This document shows positions 1 through 7,828 of a stretch of 58,375 bases of DNA, piece by piece; position 1 is the stretch's first letter; each line of letters starts with the position of its first letter. The translations under genes and the position numbers were made by a program. This DNA comes from Akkermansiaceae bacterium (GTDB lineage Bacteria; Verrucomicrobiota; Verrucomicrobiia; Verrucomicrobiales; Akkermansiaceae), in the NCBI GenBank assembly GCA_903934285.1, contig CAIZNN010000215.1, forward strand, positions 1 through 58,375, given 5' to 3'. The notes below the pieces were generated by a model that did not search any database, was not told where the DNA came from, and saw nothing but the letters and a program-made list of their open reading frames with translations.

Positions 1-21
1 GGCAAGCGGGAAATTCGCCAA

Positions 22-1269
22 TCAGAATGTGTAGTCCAACTCCATCGAGGCCCGCGTGGTGGTCGGCAGGCTGGCGGTTGCCACAAACGCGTCGCCCTCG
101 GACTCGAACATCGCGAGTTTGACCAGCGCGGTGAAGTGCTCATCGAATTTCTTGACCAGCACCGAATCAAATTCCCAGCCATAGCCGGTGGAAGGGGTGT
201 CGTCGCCGTAGGCGTGCAGCGCGTTGGTCCATTTGATGCCGCAGAAAATCGGCAGGGTATGGGAAACATAGACATCCGTGAGACCGTTGTGATTGCCTTC
301 GATCCGGCCGCTGGCAAAGGCGTCGGCGTACCCATTGAAGGCATGAACGGTCGCCAGCGGTGTTTTGAAGCCGGCGTTGAGTTGTTCGACGCCGACGACC
401 AGGGTTTGAGTTCCGAACGTCTTGGTGGCGGTGAAATGGGCATACCATGCCTGGTCGTCCGAGTCGAATCCCGCCTGGTCCTGCCAGGCGAGTTCGCCGT
501 ATAGCGTCAGCCCTAGCACATCGCCCTTGGCGCTCAGGCCGAAGGTGTCGTTGTCCCAATTCGGCTTGTTCCGAAAGTCCATGATATAGGCATAACCACC
601 GAGAGTTACCCCCTTGACGCCGGTGTAGGACGCATTGAACAGATTCACGTTGGCAGCGATGTCCTGCACGTTGTCAAACAAGGGCTTGGTCGTGAGCGGC
701 GAGTCCGCTTCCGCACCGTAGATCCGGTCAATCTGGTTGAGATAGGCATAATTGAACGTCAAACCAGCGATGAATTTGTTGGATAGCGAGATGGCATCAA
801 AGGTCTGTTCGTTCTGGCGCCAACCGACGTTGCCGATGAAGGCGGCGTTGTCATAAATAAGCCGCTGGCGGCCTACTTTCGCAGTCGTGTCAAAGCCAAC
901 ATATTGGAGCAGTGCTTGATTCAACTCGGCGTTGCGGGGGTCCGGGATGGCCGAATTGGCGCGATCATGCGGATTGGCCAGCGGGCCGGCATTCGCATTG
1001 TAGTCGCTGCCTGCCACCTCGGTGAATTCACCATCGACCAAAGCGCTGAATCCATACCATGCCCTGGTTTTCAGCCCCAGGCGCTCGCGAAAGGTGAAGG
1101 CGGTTGATGGGTCTTTGCCATCCACATCGGCATACTCGTAGCGCGCACGGATGTCGATGAGCGGTTTGAGCCATGCTTCAGGCATGACGCTGGGCATGGG
1201 TTCCAGTGCCGGGGTTCCGGCATGCAGCAGCGTGGCGGTGGCTAACAAAACAAGGGCTTTGACTCTCAT
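22..1269 (-). CDS. Outer-membrane porin, alginate-export-like beta-barrel
   Basis: Predicted 415-residue outer-membrane channel. The N-terminus (MRVKALVLLATATLLHAG) is a signal peptide. The body has alternating polar and aromatic strand-like segments, and the protein ends in Tyr-Thr-Phe, the usual C-terminal aromatic of a beta-barrel. A central stretch around KVGRQRLIYDNAAFIGNVGW resembles alginate-export-type porins. I chose the ATG at 1269 because the longer open frame upstream runs antisense through the preceding transporter gene and has a different composition. It is last in the RIC-narK-narK unit, 37 bp after the previous stop, so passage of nitrate or nitrite across the outer membrane is a reasonable inference. 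The actual substrate cannot be read from the sequence. Confidence 0.8.
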   Translation of the reverse strand: MRVKALVLLATATLLHAGTPALEPMPSVMPEAWLKPLIDIRARYEYADVDGKDPSTAFTFRERLGLKTRAWYGFSALVDGEFTEVAGSDYNANAGPLANPHDRANSAIPDPRNAELNQALLQYVGFDTTAKVGRQRLIYDNAAFIGNVGWRQNEQTFDAISLSNKFIAGLTFNYAYLNQIDRIYGAEADSPLTTKPLFDNVQDIAANVNLFNASYTGVKGVTLGGYAYIMDFRNKPNWDNDTFGLSAKGDVLGLTLYGELAWQDQAGFDSDDQAWYAHFTATKTFGTQTLVVGVEQLNAGFKTPLATVHAFNGYADAFASGRIEGNHNGLTDVYVSHTLPIFCGIKWTNALHAYGDDTPSTGYGWEFDSVLVKKFDEHFTALVKLAMFESEGDAFVATASLPTTTRASMELDYTF

Positions 1270-1306
1270 GGTGGTGGTGGTTGGTGTGGTGTGGTGTGGT
1301 CGGTGG
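1270..1306 (-). promoter_or_regulatory. CA-rich leader before the porin start
   Basis: On the coding strand the 37 bases between the narK stop and the porin ATG are almost entirely CCA/CACA repeats, with no Shine-Dalgarno sequence. A similar CA-rich leader precedes the enolase start at 45390. It may act as an unstructured ribosome-loading leader; this is inference. Confidence 0.35.
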
Positions 1307-2677
1307 TTAACCTGAAACCGGTACTGCGGGCACCGCTTCAGAATCTGGCGCGTGAAACTGTTCTTCGAAGACATGCTCCAGCTGCGGGGTGGCGCGCTTG
1401 AGGATCTTTTGGACGACGCAATGCATCCAGATGAAACTCGCCAGGGTGACAAGGAACAGGATGGCAAATGTTGTCTGCGGGATGCCGGTGGCCTTGAAGC
1501 AATAGGCGAACAACAAGGGCAGGATGAATCCGCCCAGCGCGCCGAACAGGCCGACGAGTCCGCCGACGGCGCCGACATCGTTGGGGAAATACTCCGGAAT
1601 GTGCTTGTAGACTGCGGCCTTGCCGATGCCCATGCCACAGCCGACGAGAAACACCAGCAAGGTGAACAGATAGGGCCCCATCACGAACCGCATGGTTTCC
1701 ACCTGCCCGCCGTTATGGATTCTCTCCGGCACATAGAGCACAATATGCCCTTGCGGCGCCGATAGAACCAGCAGCGCCAGCAGCATCACCCCGAACACCC
1801 AGTACATGATCCGGCGCGCCCCGAATTTGTCGGAGAGCCAGCCGCCTAGCGGCCGCAACAAGCTCGCCGGAAAAATGAACAGAGCTGTTAGCAGCGCGGC
1901 GTTTTTGAGTTCCAACCCGAACACATCGACATAGTATTTCGGCAGCCACATCGACAGCGCGACATAGGCGCCGAATACCACCACATAGTAAAGACTGAAG
2001 CGCCAGACCCGCATTTGTCCCAGCGGCCGCAACAACTCGCCGAGCGGCCGGCCGGCTGCCGGCTTGTGGTCGTGTTTGGGACAGATGAACCAGATGGCCG
2101 CTGCCATTGCCACTAACAAGCCGCTGTAAAGCAGTGGCACAAAACGCCAGCCGCCGGGAATGACACCGCCATAGTACCCCGCGGTGGGCAGCAGCGCGAG
2201 CAGCCACGGGCCAATGAATTTTGTCACCGACGCGCCGACATTGCCCGCCCCGAACACGCCGAGCGCGAAACCCTGGTGCTGGCGGGGATGCCAGGCTGAG
2301 TTCCAGGCGATACCCACTGAAAACGCATTGCCCGCCATCCCCACCAGGAATGCATAGAACAACAACTCGTTGAAGGTTCGCGTCTGGCTGAGCATGAATG
2401 CGGGAATTGCCGTGGCCCCGACCAATAAGGTCATCACCAGTCGCCCGCCGAAGCGGTCGGTCCACAGCCCGAACAGCAAGCGCCAGATGGAGCCGTTCAA
2501 CACCGCGATGGCGGTGAGCCAGCCGAACTGGACTTCATCGAGTTTGAACTCCTCGCGGATCTTCACACCTAACACCCCGAACATCAGCCACACCGCGAAC
2601 ATCAGCGTGAACGCGATAGTTGAAAGCGTGAGTACGGTGTTGCTCTGCTTGTGGTCGTAATCCTCGGGGTGGCGCAT
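1307..2677 (-). CDS. narK: NarK-family nitrate transporter, type I-like
   Basis: MFS transporter of the nitrate/nitrite porter family, 456 residues with about 12 hydrophobic helices. The N-terminus after the chosen ATG (TLSTIAFTLMFAVWLMFGVLG) matches the type I group, usually regarded as proton-nitrate symporters. Substrate-binding arginines are visible in the second helix (GSIWRLLFG) and in the equivalent helix of the C-terminal half (ASLLRPLGG). A glycine-rich segment (GMAGNAFSVGIAW) lies where the nitrate signature is expected. An in-frame TTG at 2710 could add 11 residues; I prefer the ATG because family members begin close to it. It lies 60 bp downstream of a second NarK-type gene. Separate adjacent type I and type II genes resemble the two halves of the fused NarK of Paracoccus. 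The type assignment is by remembered similarity. Confidence 0.88.
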   Translation of the reverse strand: MRHPEDYDHKQSNTVLTLSTIAFTLMFAVWLMFGVLGVKIREEFKLDEVQFGWLTAIAVLNGSIWRLLFGLWTDRFGGRLVMTLLVGATAIPAFMLSQTRTFNELLFYAFLVGMAGNAFSVGIAWNSAWHPRQHQGFALGVFGAGNVGASVTKFIGPWLLALLPTAGYYGGVIPGGWRFVPLLYSGLLVAMAAAIWFICPKHDHKPAAGRPLGELLRPLGQMRVWRFSLYYVVVFGAYVALSMWLPKYYVDVFGLELKNAALLTALFIFPASLLRPLGGWLSDKFGARRIMYWVFGVMLLALLVLSAPQGHIVLYVPERIHNGGQVETMRFVMGPYLFTLLVFLVGCGMGIGKAAVYKHIPEYFPNDVGAVGGLVGLFGALGGFILPLLFAYCFKATGIPQTTFAILFLVTLASFIWMHCVVQKILKRATPQLEHVFEEQFHAPDSEAVPAVPVSG

Positions 2678-2737
2678 GACAACTGCGAGGTGTGCTTTTC
2701 CTGATGGCAATAATCCGTAACTGATGGCAGCCTGCCG

Positions 2738-4096
2738 CTAGGATGGCTTCTCGCATCCCGTGCGGGTGTAGAACCACCAGTTGATGATGGTGGCGAACAC
2801 GCAGAAGACCATCAAGCCGACGAAGAACGGAGTGGGTGATCCATAATGCGCCTTGGCCTGGCCGATCAAGGTGGCAAACAGAAACGGGCCATAGGCGGCG
2901 ATGGCCGCGGTGAATCCGATCACTCCCGCCGCCTGTCGTGGCGAATGCGCGAAGATCACTGGAAATTGGCGGAAGGTTGCGGCATTGCCGATCCCGGTGA
3001 AGAAGAACATCCCTAACATCACCGCCACAAACATCGGGAACTGCTCGATGGATGTCGGCGTGAGCAAACCGCCGAAGCTGAGGACCGCGGCTCCCGCGAT
3101 GAGACCGAAGCCGCACAGCTGGGTGAATATGGCACCACCCCACTTGTCGGCGAGGGGCCCTGCAAACACGCGCATGGCCGAGCCGATGAGCGGGCCGTAG
3201 AAAGCGTATTTCAACGGGTCCGGCGCGTTGGGGAATCCTCCGTAAATGGTTTTGATCAACAGCGGGAATGCTGCGGAGAGTCCCGAGAATGCGCCGAAGG
3301 TCATTACATAGGTGATGGTGCAGAAATAGGTGTGCTTGTTAGAGAAGATGTCGAGTTGTTCGCGGAAGGACGCTTTGACCGGCACATTGCGCAGCATCAA
3401 CCAGGCGGCCACTCCGAGAACGGTCAGCAATGGCACATACCAGAAGGCGGAGTTTTGCAGCCAGAGTTGGCTGGTTTTACTGCCTTTGGTGAATGTTTGG
3501 GAAGCCCCCAACGCCCCGCTGCCGATGGCGAAGGTGATGATCCACGGCGTGATGAATTGGGTGACGCTTACGCCGAAGTTGCCGATGCCCGCCTGGATGC
3601 CCAGCGCGGTGCCTTGCAGCCGCTTCGGGAAAAACACGCTGGTGCTAGGCATATAGGACGAGAAGTCGCCACCCCCCATGCCAAACAGCAACGCCAGCAC
3701 CAGAAACATCCAAAACGGTGTGGCCGGATTCATCACCGCCAACCCCAGGCCCACGCAGGGCAGAATCTTCGCCAGCGTTGCTATGGCAATGACCTTGCGG
3801 GTCCCGAAGATCGGGATCAGAAACATATGGATGAGGCGCAAGGTGCCCCCGGCCAACCCTGGCATGGCGGCCAGCCAGAACAATTCCATCTCGGTGAACT
3901 TGAAACCGATGCCAGGTAATCGAACCACCACCGCGCTCATAACGAACCAGGTGGCAAACGATAAGATCAGCGACAGGGTGGTGATCCACAGGGTTTTCCA
4001 AGCGATGCGCTTGCCGGAGGCTTCCCAGAAGGTGACGTCCTCAGGACGCCACTCGGGAAGGTAATCAGAGGTTGCTGGTGGCAGGTGTTGGTTCAT
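2738..4096 (-). CDS. narK: NarK-family nitrate/nitrite transporter, type II-like
   Basis: MFS nitrate/nitrite porter of 452 residues. The cytoplasmic lead-in (EWRPEDVTFWEASGKRIAWK) closely follows the start of E. coli NarK, which places it in the type II, nitrate-nitrite antiporter group. Arginines expected to bind the anion are present in TLRLIHMF and GSAMRVFAGP. The nitrate signature region reads GMGGGDFSSYMPS. The start is an ATG 56 bp after the RIC gene. The role inferred from context is nitrate entry in exchange for the nitrite made by the cytoplasmic NarG encoded upstream. It is probably co-transcribed with RIC, the other narK and the porin. Confidence 0.9.
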   Translation of the reverse strand: MNQHLPPATSDYLPEWRPEDVTFWEASGKRIAWKTLWITTLSLILSFATWFVMSAVVVRLPGIGFKFTEMELFWLAAMPGLAGGTLRLIHMFLIPIFGTRKVIAIATLAKILPCVGLGLAVMNPATPFWMFLVLALLFGMGGGDFSSYMPSTSVFFPKRLQGTALGIQAGIGNFGVSVTQFITPWIITFAIGSGALGASQTFTKGSKTSQLWLQNSAFWYVPLLTVLGVAAWLMLRNVPVKASFREQLDIFSNKHTYFCTITYVMTFGAFSGLSAAFPLLIKTIYGGFPNAPDPLKYAFYGPLIGSAMRVFAGPLADKWGGAIFTQLCGFGLIAGAAVLSFGGLLTPTSIEQFPMFVAVMLGMFFFTGIGNAATFRQFPVIFAHSPRQAAGVIGFTAAIAAYGPFLFATLIGQAKAHYGSPTPFFVGLMVFCVFATIINWWFYTRTGCEKPS

Positions 4097-4152
4097 GGCA
4101 ATAGTATCGCAAGGGGGTGGGAAAAGTGTAGGGCAGTGATGTGAGTGCGCCT

Positions 4153-4881
4153 TCAGGCACGGGTCACCATGGCCTGGGCTTGTGGAAACACGACCGAATT
4201 CTCCAGATGAATGTGGCGGTGCAAGTCATCCTCCAACTCCAGAAGTCCGGCAAACAAGGCGCGGTAGGTGTTGCATGCGTCGGCGGGCGGCTCAAAGCCG
4301 TTGGTCAACTCGCGCAGGCGCGCCAGCCCCTGGCCCGCATCGTCGTGCTCATGCAGCATGCAGGTAATCGGGCCATCCAGCGGCATGACGCAGGATTCCC
4401 CGCAACTCATAGCAACAATCGCCGGAAACAAGATATTCTCCTCTTTCAACACGTGGCTTGCCAGCTCATCAGCCAGGGCCATATAGACGGTGGAAACTTC
4501 TATCAACGATGGTGTGTGCCGGCCATGCACGGCGGCCACCTGTTGCGCCATGGTGCGCAAACGTGGCAGTTCGCGTCGCAGATAACCATGGTGAGTTTCA
4601 ACGATATAGGCGCACAGCTCGTGCAGCGGCAAGGCTGCCGGATTTGGCACCTTAGCCGCCGGTTGTGCCACTTCCGCCGCGAATTCGCCGAGGACTGCTT
4701 CCACAGCCACACGGCTACCATCGCAAGCCTCATCCAGCGTGCGTGCTCCCTGACAGCAGAAATCGATGCCATGGCGTTGCAAGATGCGCGAGCGACCTGG
4801 CCGCTCGGCGACCAGTTCGCCGACAGTGCGGTCAATCATCGGTGTGCCCGGGGGAGAATATATATTTGGTGTGTGGCTCAT
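4153..4881 (-). CDS. Iron-sulfur cluster repair di-iron protein (RIC/ScdA/YtfE type)
   Basis: A 242-residue RIC-family protein that repairs iron centres damaged by nitric oxide or oxidants. Residues about 15-70 form the ScdA N-terminal domain with the family Cys-Cys pair (GIDFCCQG, C42/C43). The rest is a hemerythrin-like four-helix domain with the expected di-iron ligand pattern: ETHHGYL, SHVLKEENILFPA, HEHDDAG and HIHLENSVVFP. The start is the ATG at 4881; a second ATG at residue 15 is possible, and neither has a convincing ribosome site. A 290-bp spacer precedes it, holding the same two-block element found upstream of the rrf2-nar operon. That supports a role in coping with NO produced during nitrate or nitrite metabolism. 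Confidence 0.9.
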   Translation of the reverse strand: MSHTPNIYSPPGTPMIDRTVGELVAERPGRSRILQRHGIDFCCQGARTLDEACDGSRVAVEAVLGEFAAEVAQPAAKVPNPAALPLHELCAYIVETHHGYLRRELPRLRTMAQQVAAVHGRHTPSLIEVSTVYMALADELASHVLKEENILFPAIVAMSCGESCVMPLDGPITCMLHEHDDAGQGLARLRELTNGFEPPADACNTYRALFAGLLELEDDLHRHIHLENSVVFPQAQAMVTRA

Positions 4882-4956
4882 CGCTGAATTCTGTTACTGT
4901 TGAGTTGCGGATCGATTCTCTGGCGCCTTACAGCGTCTTGTTCGGAATTGGCTTGT

Positions 4957-5025
4957 GTGCGTCACGCCGCCGACTATTCAGGTTGCCGTGCCGAATTCAA
5001 GACAAAACGTGCGTGATTAGGTTTT
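4957..5025 (-). promoter_or_regulatory. Two-block upstream element, copy at RIC
   Basis: Block A (4997-5025) matches 16678-16706 at 23 of 29 positions without gaps, sharing TCAAGA, AAA, CGTGATT and GGTTTT. Block B (4957-4967, GTGCGTCACGC) matches 16638-16648 with one mismatch. In both copies block B begins exactly 40 bp before block A. Block A lies about 115 bp upstream of the RIC ATG, against about 108 bp for rrf2. Most likely a shared transcription-factor site and/or promoter for the two nitrate/NO units. The regulator is not identified; a canonical FNR box (TTGAT-N4-ATCAA) is absent. Confidence 0.6.
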
Positions 5026-5171
5026 TAGTGCGCATCGGCGTCAGGCGCACCGGCAGAGGTGCAAATTTCCGGCCGGGCTGGCGATGGTCTGCCTGCAGTC
5101 CTTGCCGCAGATATCATCGGCCGTGACGGGCACGTTCAGGCTAATTGGGATGGTGCAGGCAACCAAGGAGT

Positions 5172-6071
5172 TTACGGATTTCTATCTGGCGGGGCTGGCA
5201 AGGGAGTGGCGTGCGGATTCAAGAGGTGCTGGAGATTGGCAGGGAGCTTCGACTCGGCGGCGGTCTTGTCATCCGGGGCTCCGGCATCCACCCACCACCG
5301 CAAGAGTTCGATCTCGTCAGCCGTCATTTGCGGTGCGCCTGCCGGCGGCATGTGGCCTTCTTGATAAAGCGGATAATCCAGCAGTGTGACCAACTCGCTG
5401 GCGGCGGCATTGCCGGGCACTAGGACCGGTCCGTATTTGGGGCTGCGGAGGATCTGGGCCATGGTGTCCACGCGCAGCCCGCACTTGGCCTGCAGCGGCC
5501 CGTGGCAGGCGACGCATTTGGCCACCAACAGCGGCTGCACCAAGGTGGCAAAGACCGAGGCCGCGTCCCCACTTCCTGTCCCCACGGCCGTCCGCATAAC
5601 CGGGGTGCCACCCTCGGTGTGGTTTCCGAGCGATGGTAAATAGCGGGTCAGATAATTCGTGCCATGGGTGAGCGAGCCACCGAAATGGCTGACTCCCACC
5701 AGACTCAGTAGCGTGAGCGCGAGCGCCACGGCGTAGGTGGCCCGCCAGTTGAGAATATGCAAAATCAAGACCAGCAGACAAGCACCTGCAACTCCGAAGC
5801 CGCTCCACCGGTGCCATTCTAACAGGCATGTGTCGTAGCCGCCGCCGCGGGCCAGCAGGCACCCGCAAACAGCACTCAGGATGGTGGTCGGCACGGTCAG
5901 CATGAGCACACTGCCACGCACCACGGTGAGTGCGTGCATGCGCTGCCAGCACGCGAGGAGTTCGAGGCTGGCCAACAGCACGAGAAAGCCGATGGGCAAG
6001 TGCACCAGCAACGGATGAAAGCGTCCGATAAACTGAATGAGATCAGGTGCAAGAGCGCTCATTTGTGGCAT
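5172..6071 (-). CDS. Membrane protein with DUF2231-like and cytochrome c domains
   Basis: About 299 residues. The N-terminal part has four hydrophobic helices beginning HPLLVHLPIGFLVLL, a DUF2231-type opening. After a linker near residues 145-170 comes a planctomycete/verrucomicrobial cytochrome c domain. Its single heme motif is CVACH (189-193 if counted from the upstream GTG). The tail includes LVPGNAAAS and HMPPAG, whose Met is a likely axial heme ligand, and ends LLRWWVDAGAP. An in-frame GTG at 6080 could add three residues. It is last in the nar operon, 11 bp after another cytochrome c gene. I infer that it passes electrons to or from the cytochrome b/Rieske module; the direction is unknown. 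Confidence 0.78.
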   Translation of the reverse strand: MPQMSALAPDLIQFIGRFHPLLVHLPIGFLVLLASLELLACWQRMHALTVVRGSVLMLTVPTTILSAVCGCLLARGGGYDTCLLEWHRWSGFGVAGACLLVLILHILNWRATYAVALALTLLSLVGVSHFGGSLTHGTNYLTRYLPSLGNHTEGGTPVMRTAVGTGSGDAASVFATLVQPLLVAKCVACHGPLQAKCGLRVDTMAQILRSPKYGPVLVPGNAAASELVTLLDYPLYQEGHMPPAGAPQMTADEIELLRWWVDAGAPDDKTAAESKLPANLQHLLNPHATPLPAPPDRNP

Positions 6072-6082
6072 TGTATGCACTG

Positions 6083-6685
6083 CTAGCCGGATTCCTCGTC
6101 AGCGTCAGACACGCGGGTTGCCACATCGAAGCCATGGAGCAGGTGTTGCAACCCCCACAGGCCGAGCACGGTGGCGGCGAGCATCAGCGCAATCTGGCCA
6201 AGGTTGGCTGCCAGGTTGGCCTTGAACAAGAGCCAGGGGCGCCCGTCGCTCTTGATGAGCGGATGGGTTCCTGATAGATACTCATCCACATCAGTGATGC
6301 CATCACCATCCAGATCGCTGTCCTTGGGCAGCTTGTGGGCCAGTTCGGCCGGCGTCACCCGCAATTCCAGAAACTGTTTCTTGCCGAGGTGGTTGATGAT
6401 GTGGTTGCCGAATGCGTTGAGGATCGGACTCTTGACGTTGGCATGCGGTTCGAAAGCGCCGCGCGCACGCCCAAGTTCGGCTTGCTCCGCCAGGGTCAGA
6501 TGGCCGATTTGGCCCGGCGCAGCGCCTTCCGGTCCGTCCGAATGCATGTGGCACATCGCGCAATTGACTGTACGGCCTGATTTCTGGCTGACAAACTTCT
6601 GGAATTCCGGGTAGGCTTGGGCGGTGCCGGCGATGGCCAGCACGGCCAGAGTGGTGCAGCAAGTGGTGAATGGGATGGAGCGCAT
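6083..6685 (-). CDS. Tail-anchored monoheme cytochrome c with EF-hand-like repeat
   Basis: A 200-residue protein. A signal peptide (residues 1-24, ending TAQA) is followed by one heme site, CAMCH (42-46). Near residues 120-142 there is an acidic DSDLDGDGITDVDEYL segment typical of EF-hand or thrombospondin type-3 calcium loops. A hydrophobic helix near residues 165-183 anchors the C-terminus. The heme domain should therefore face the periplasm. The gene starts 2 bp after the cytochrome b stop, so the two are almost certainly co-translated. By position it is the best candidate for the cytochrome c1/f-like partner of the Rieske-cytochrome b module, although it is not an obvious sequence relative of either. 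I recognise no named family. Confidence 0.75.
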   Translation of the reverse strand: MRSIPFTTCCTTLAVLAIAGTAQAYPEFQKFVSQKSGRTVNCAMCHMHSDGPEGAAPGQIGHLTLAEQAELGRARGAFEPHANVKSPILNAFGNHIINHLGKKQFLELRVTPAELAHKLPKDSDLDGDGITDVDEYLSGTHPLIKSDGRPWLLFKANLAANLGQIALMLAATVLGLWGLQHLLHGFDVATRVSDADEESG

Positions 6686-6687
6686 GA

Positions 6688-7788
6688 TTAGCCTTTGAAG
6701 AGGTGATAGATATTTTCGCCGAACAGGGTCATGATAACCAGATAGATGCCGGCCATGATGGCGAGCAGGCGCAAGGTTTGGCGGTTGGTGTTTTTGAAAA
6801 GCCACGGGGTGGCCAGCAGCAGCACCGCCAACAGGGTGGAACCAACCAGAATCACCCACAGCGGCAACAACTCCAAGGGATAATACACCCAGAAAAAATA
6901 CCACTCCGGCTTGATTCCGTCCGGGGTGGACCCTTTGGGGTCGAACGGCTCAAACAACGGATACGCAAACAACGACTCAAATGGCAGGCACACGCCCAGG
7001 ATGAACAACACCATGAACGCAATCCCCCACACCCGCAGGTCCTTGAGCAAAAACGTCGGGAAGAATCTCTCCATGTGGCGCGGCTTGGCATCAATGCCCT
7101 TGCTCATGCCATGCAACTGCACCGACACCAGGTGAAAGCCCAGCACCCCGCAAATGGCCAGCGGCAAAATGATGACATGCAGCGAGAAAAACCGGCTCAA
7201 CGTCGCCTGCCCCACCGAGGCTTCGCCCTGGATGATTTCCTTGGCCTGCCGCGGCCATTCGGCCATTTGGCCCGGCAGATAGCCGCCGATTTCCTCGATG
7301 GTTTGCAGGCCGATTTTGGTGGCATTGACCGCGATCTGATGCCACGGCAGCAGGTAACCGGTGAAGCCGAAGGCGAAGGTGATGCCTAACAAAAGGACGC
7401 CGGTTACCCAGGTGAGTTCACGGGGTTTCTCAAACGCCTTCATTGCAAAGGCAGTGAGCAGGTGCGCCAGCACGCTACCGATCATCAGTGAGGAGGCCCA
7501 GGCATGGACATTGCGCACCAGCGCCCCGGCGGGAACCTGATCGGTGATGAATTCCACCGACGCATGGGCATCACTGACCGTGGGCTGATAGTAAAACAGC
7601 AGCATCAGGCCCGTGGCAATCTGCACCATGAGGAAAAACATGGCCAGGCCGCCCATGTAATACCCCCATGCCAGTCCGTGTACGGGAACCTCCTTCTTCT
7701 GCACCATCGATGCATAGTTCATTTTCTCGACGGGCAGCCGCTCGGCGAGGAATTTCTCGGTGTTTCGGAGAGTTTCGTGCAGTTTCAT
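6688..7788 (-). CDS. Cytochrome b of a bc1/b6f-type complex
   Basis: A 366-residue integral membrane quinol-oxidising cytochrome b. Heme ligands are visible as H95/H109 (13 residues between) and H204/H219 (14 between), the spacing seen in b6-type proteins. The quinol-site motif PEWY is at 294-297 (GIKPEWYFFW), so the b6-like half and the subunit IV-like half are in one chain. The ATG at 7788 is chosen because the upstream in-frame extension is Arg/Ser-rich and overlaps the previous gene. It follows the NarI-Rieske fusion by 40 bp. A complete cytochrome b inside a nar operon is unusual in bacteria and implies quinol oxidation by a Q-cycle-type module feeding this pathway. Confidence 0.9.
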   Translation of the reverse strand: MKLHETLRNTEKFLAERLPVEKMNYASMVQKKEVPVHGLAWGYYMGGLAMFFLMVQIATGLMLLFYYQPTVSDAHASVEFITDQVPAGALVRNVHAWASSLMIGSVLAHLLTAFAMKAFEKPRELTWVTGVLLLGITFAFGFTGYLLPWHQIAVNATKIGLQTIEEIGGYLPGQMAEWPRQAKEIIQGEASVGQATLSRFFSLHVIILPLAICGVLGFHLVSVQLHGMSKGIDAKPRHMERFFPTFLLKDLRVWGIAFMVLFILGVCLPFESLFAYPLFEPFDPKGSTPDGIKPEWYFFWVYYPLELLPLWVILVGSTLLAVLLLATPWLFKNTNRQTLRLLAIMAGIYLVIMTLFGENIYHLFKG

Positions 7789-7828
7789 GAATGGGTCGGC
7801 GGTTGATCTGCGGGTCGACGCGGCGGTC

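Noticed and set aside
22..1638. Porin frame extended to 1638
   Set aside because: The extra N-terminal ~120 residues are Ser/Arg/Pro-rich and antisense-like, overlapping the narK gene; a signal peptide begins at the ATG at 1269.
4882..5171. Canonical FNR/NNR box (TTGAT-N4-ATCAA) expected upstream of nitrate genes
   Set aside because: Only half-sites such as TTGAT were found here and at 16571-16793; no full dyad.
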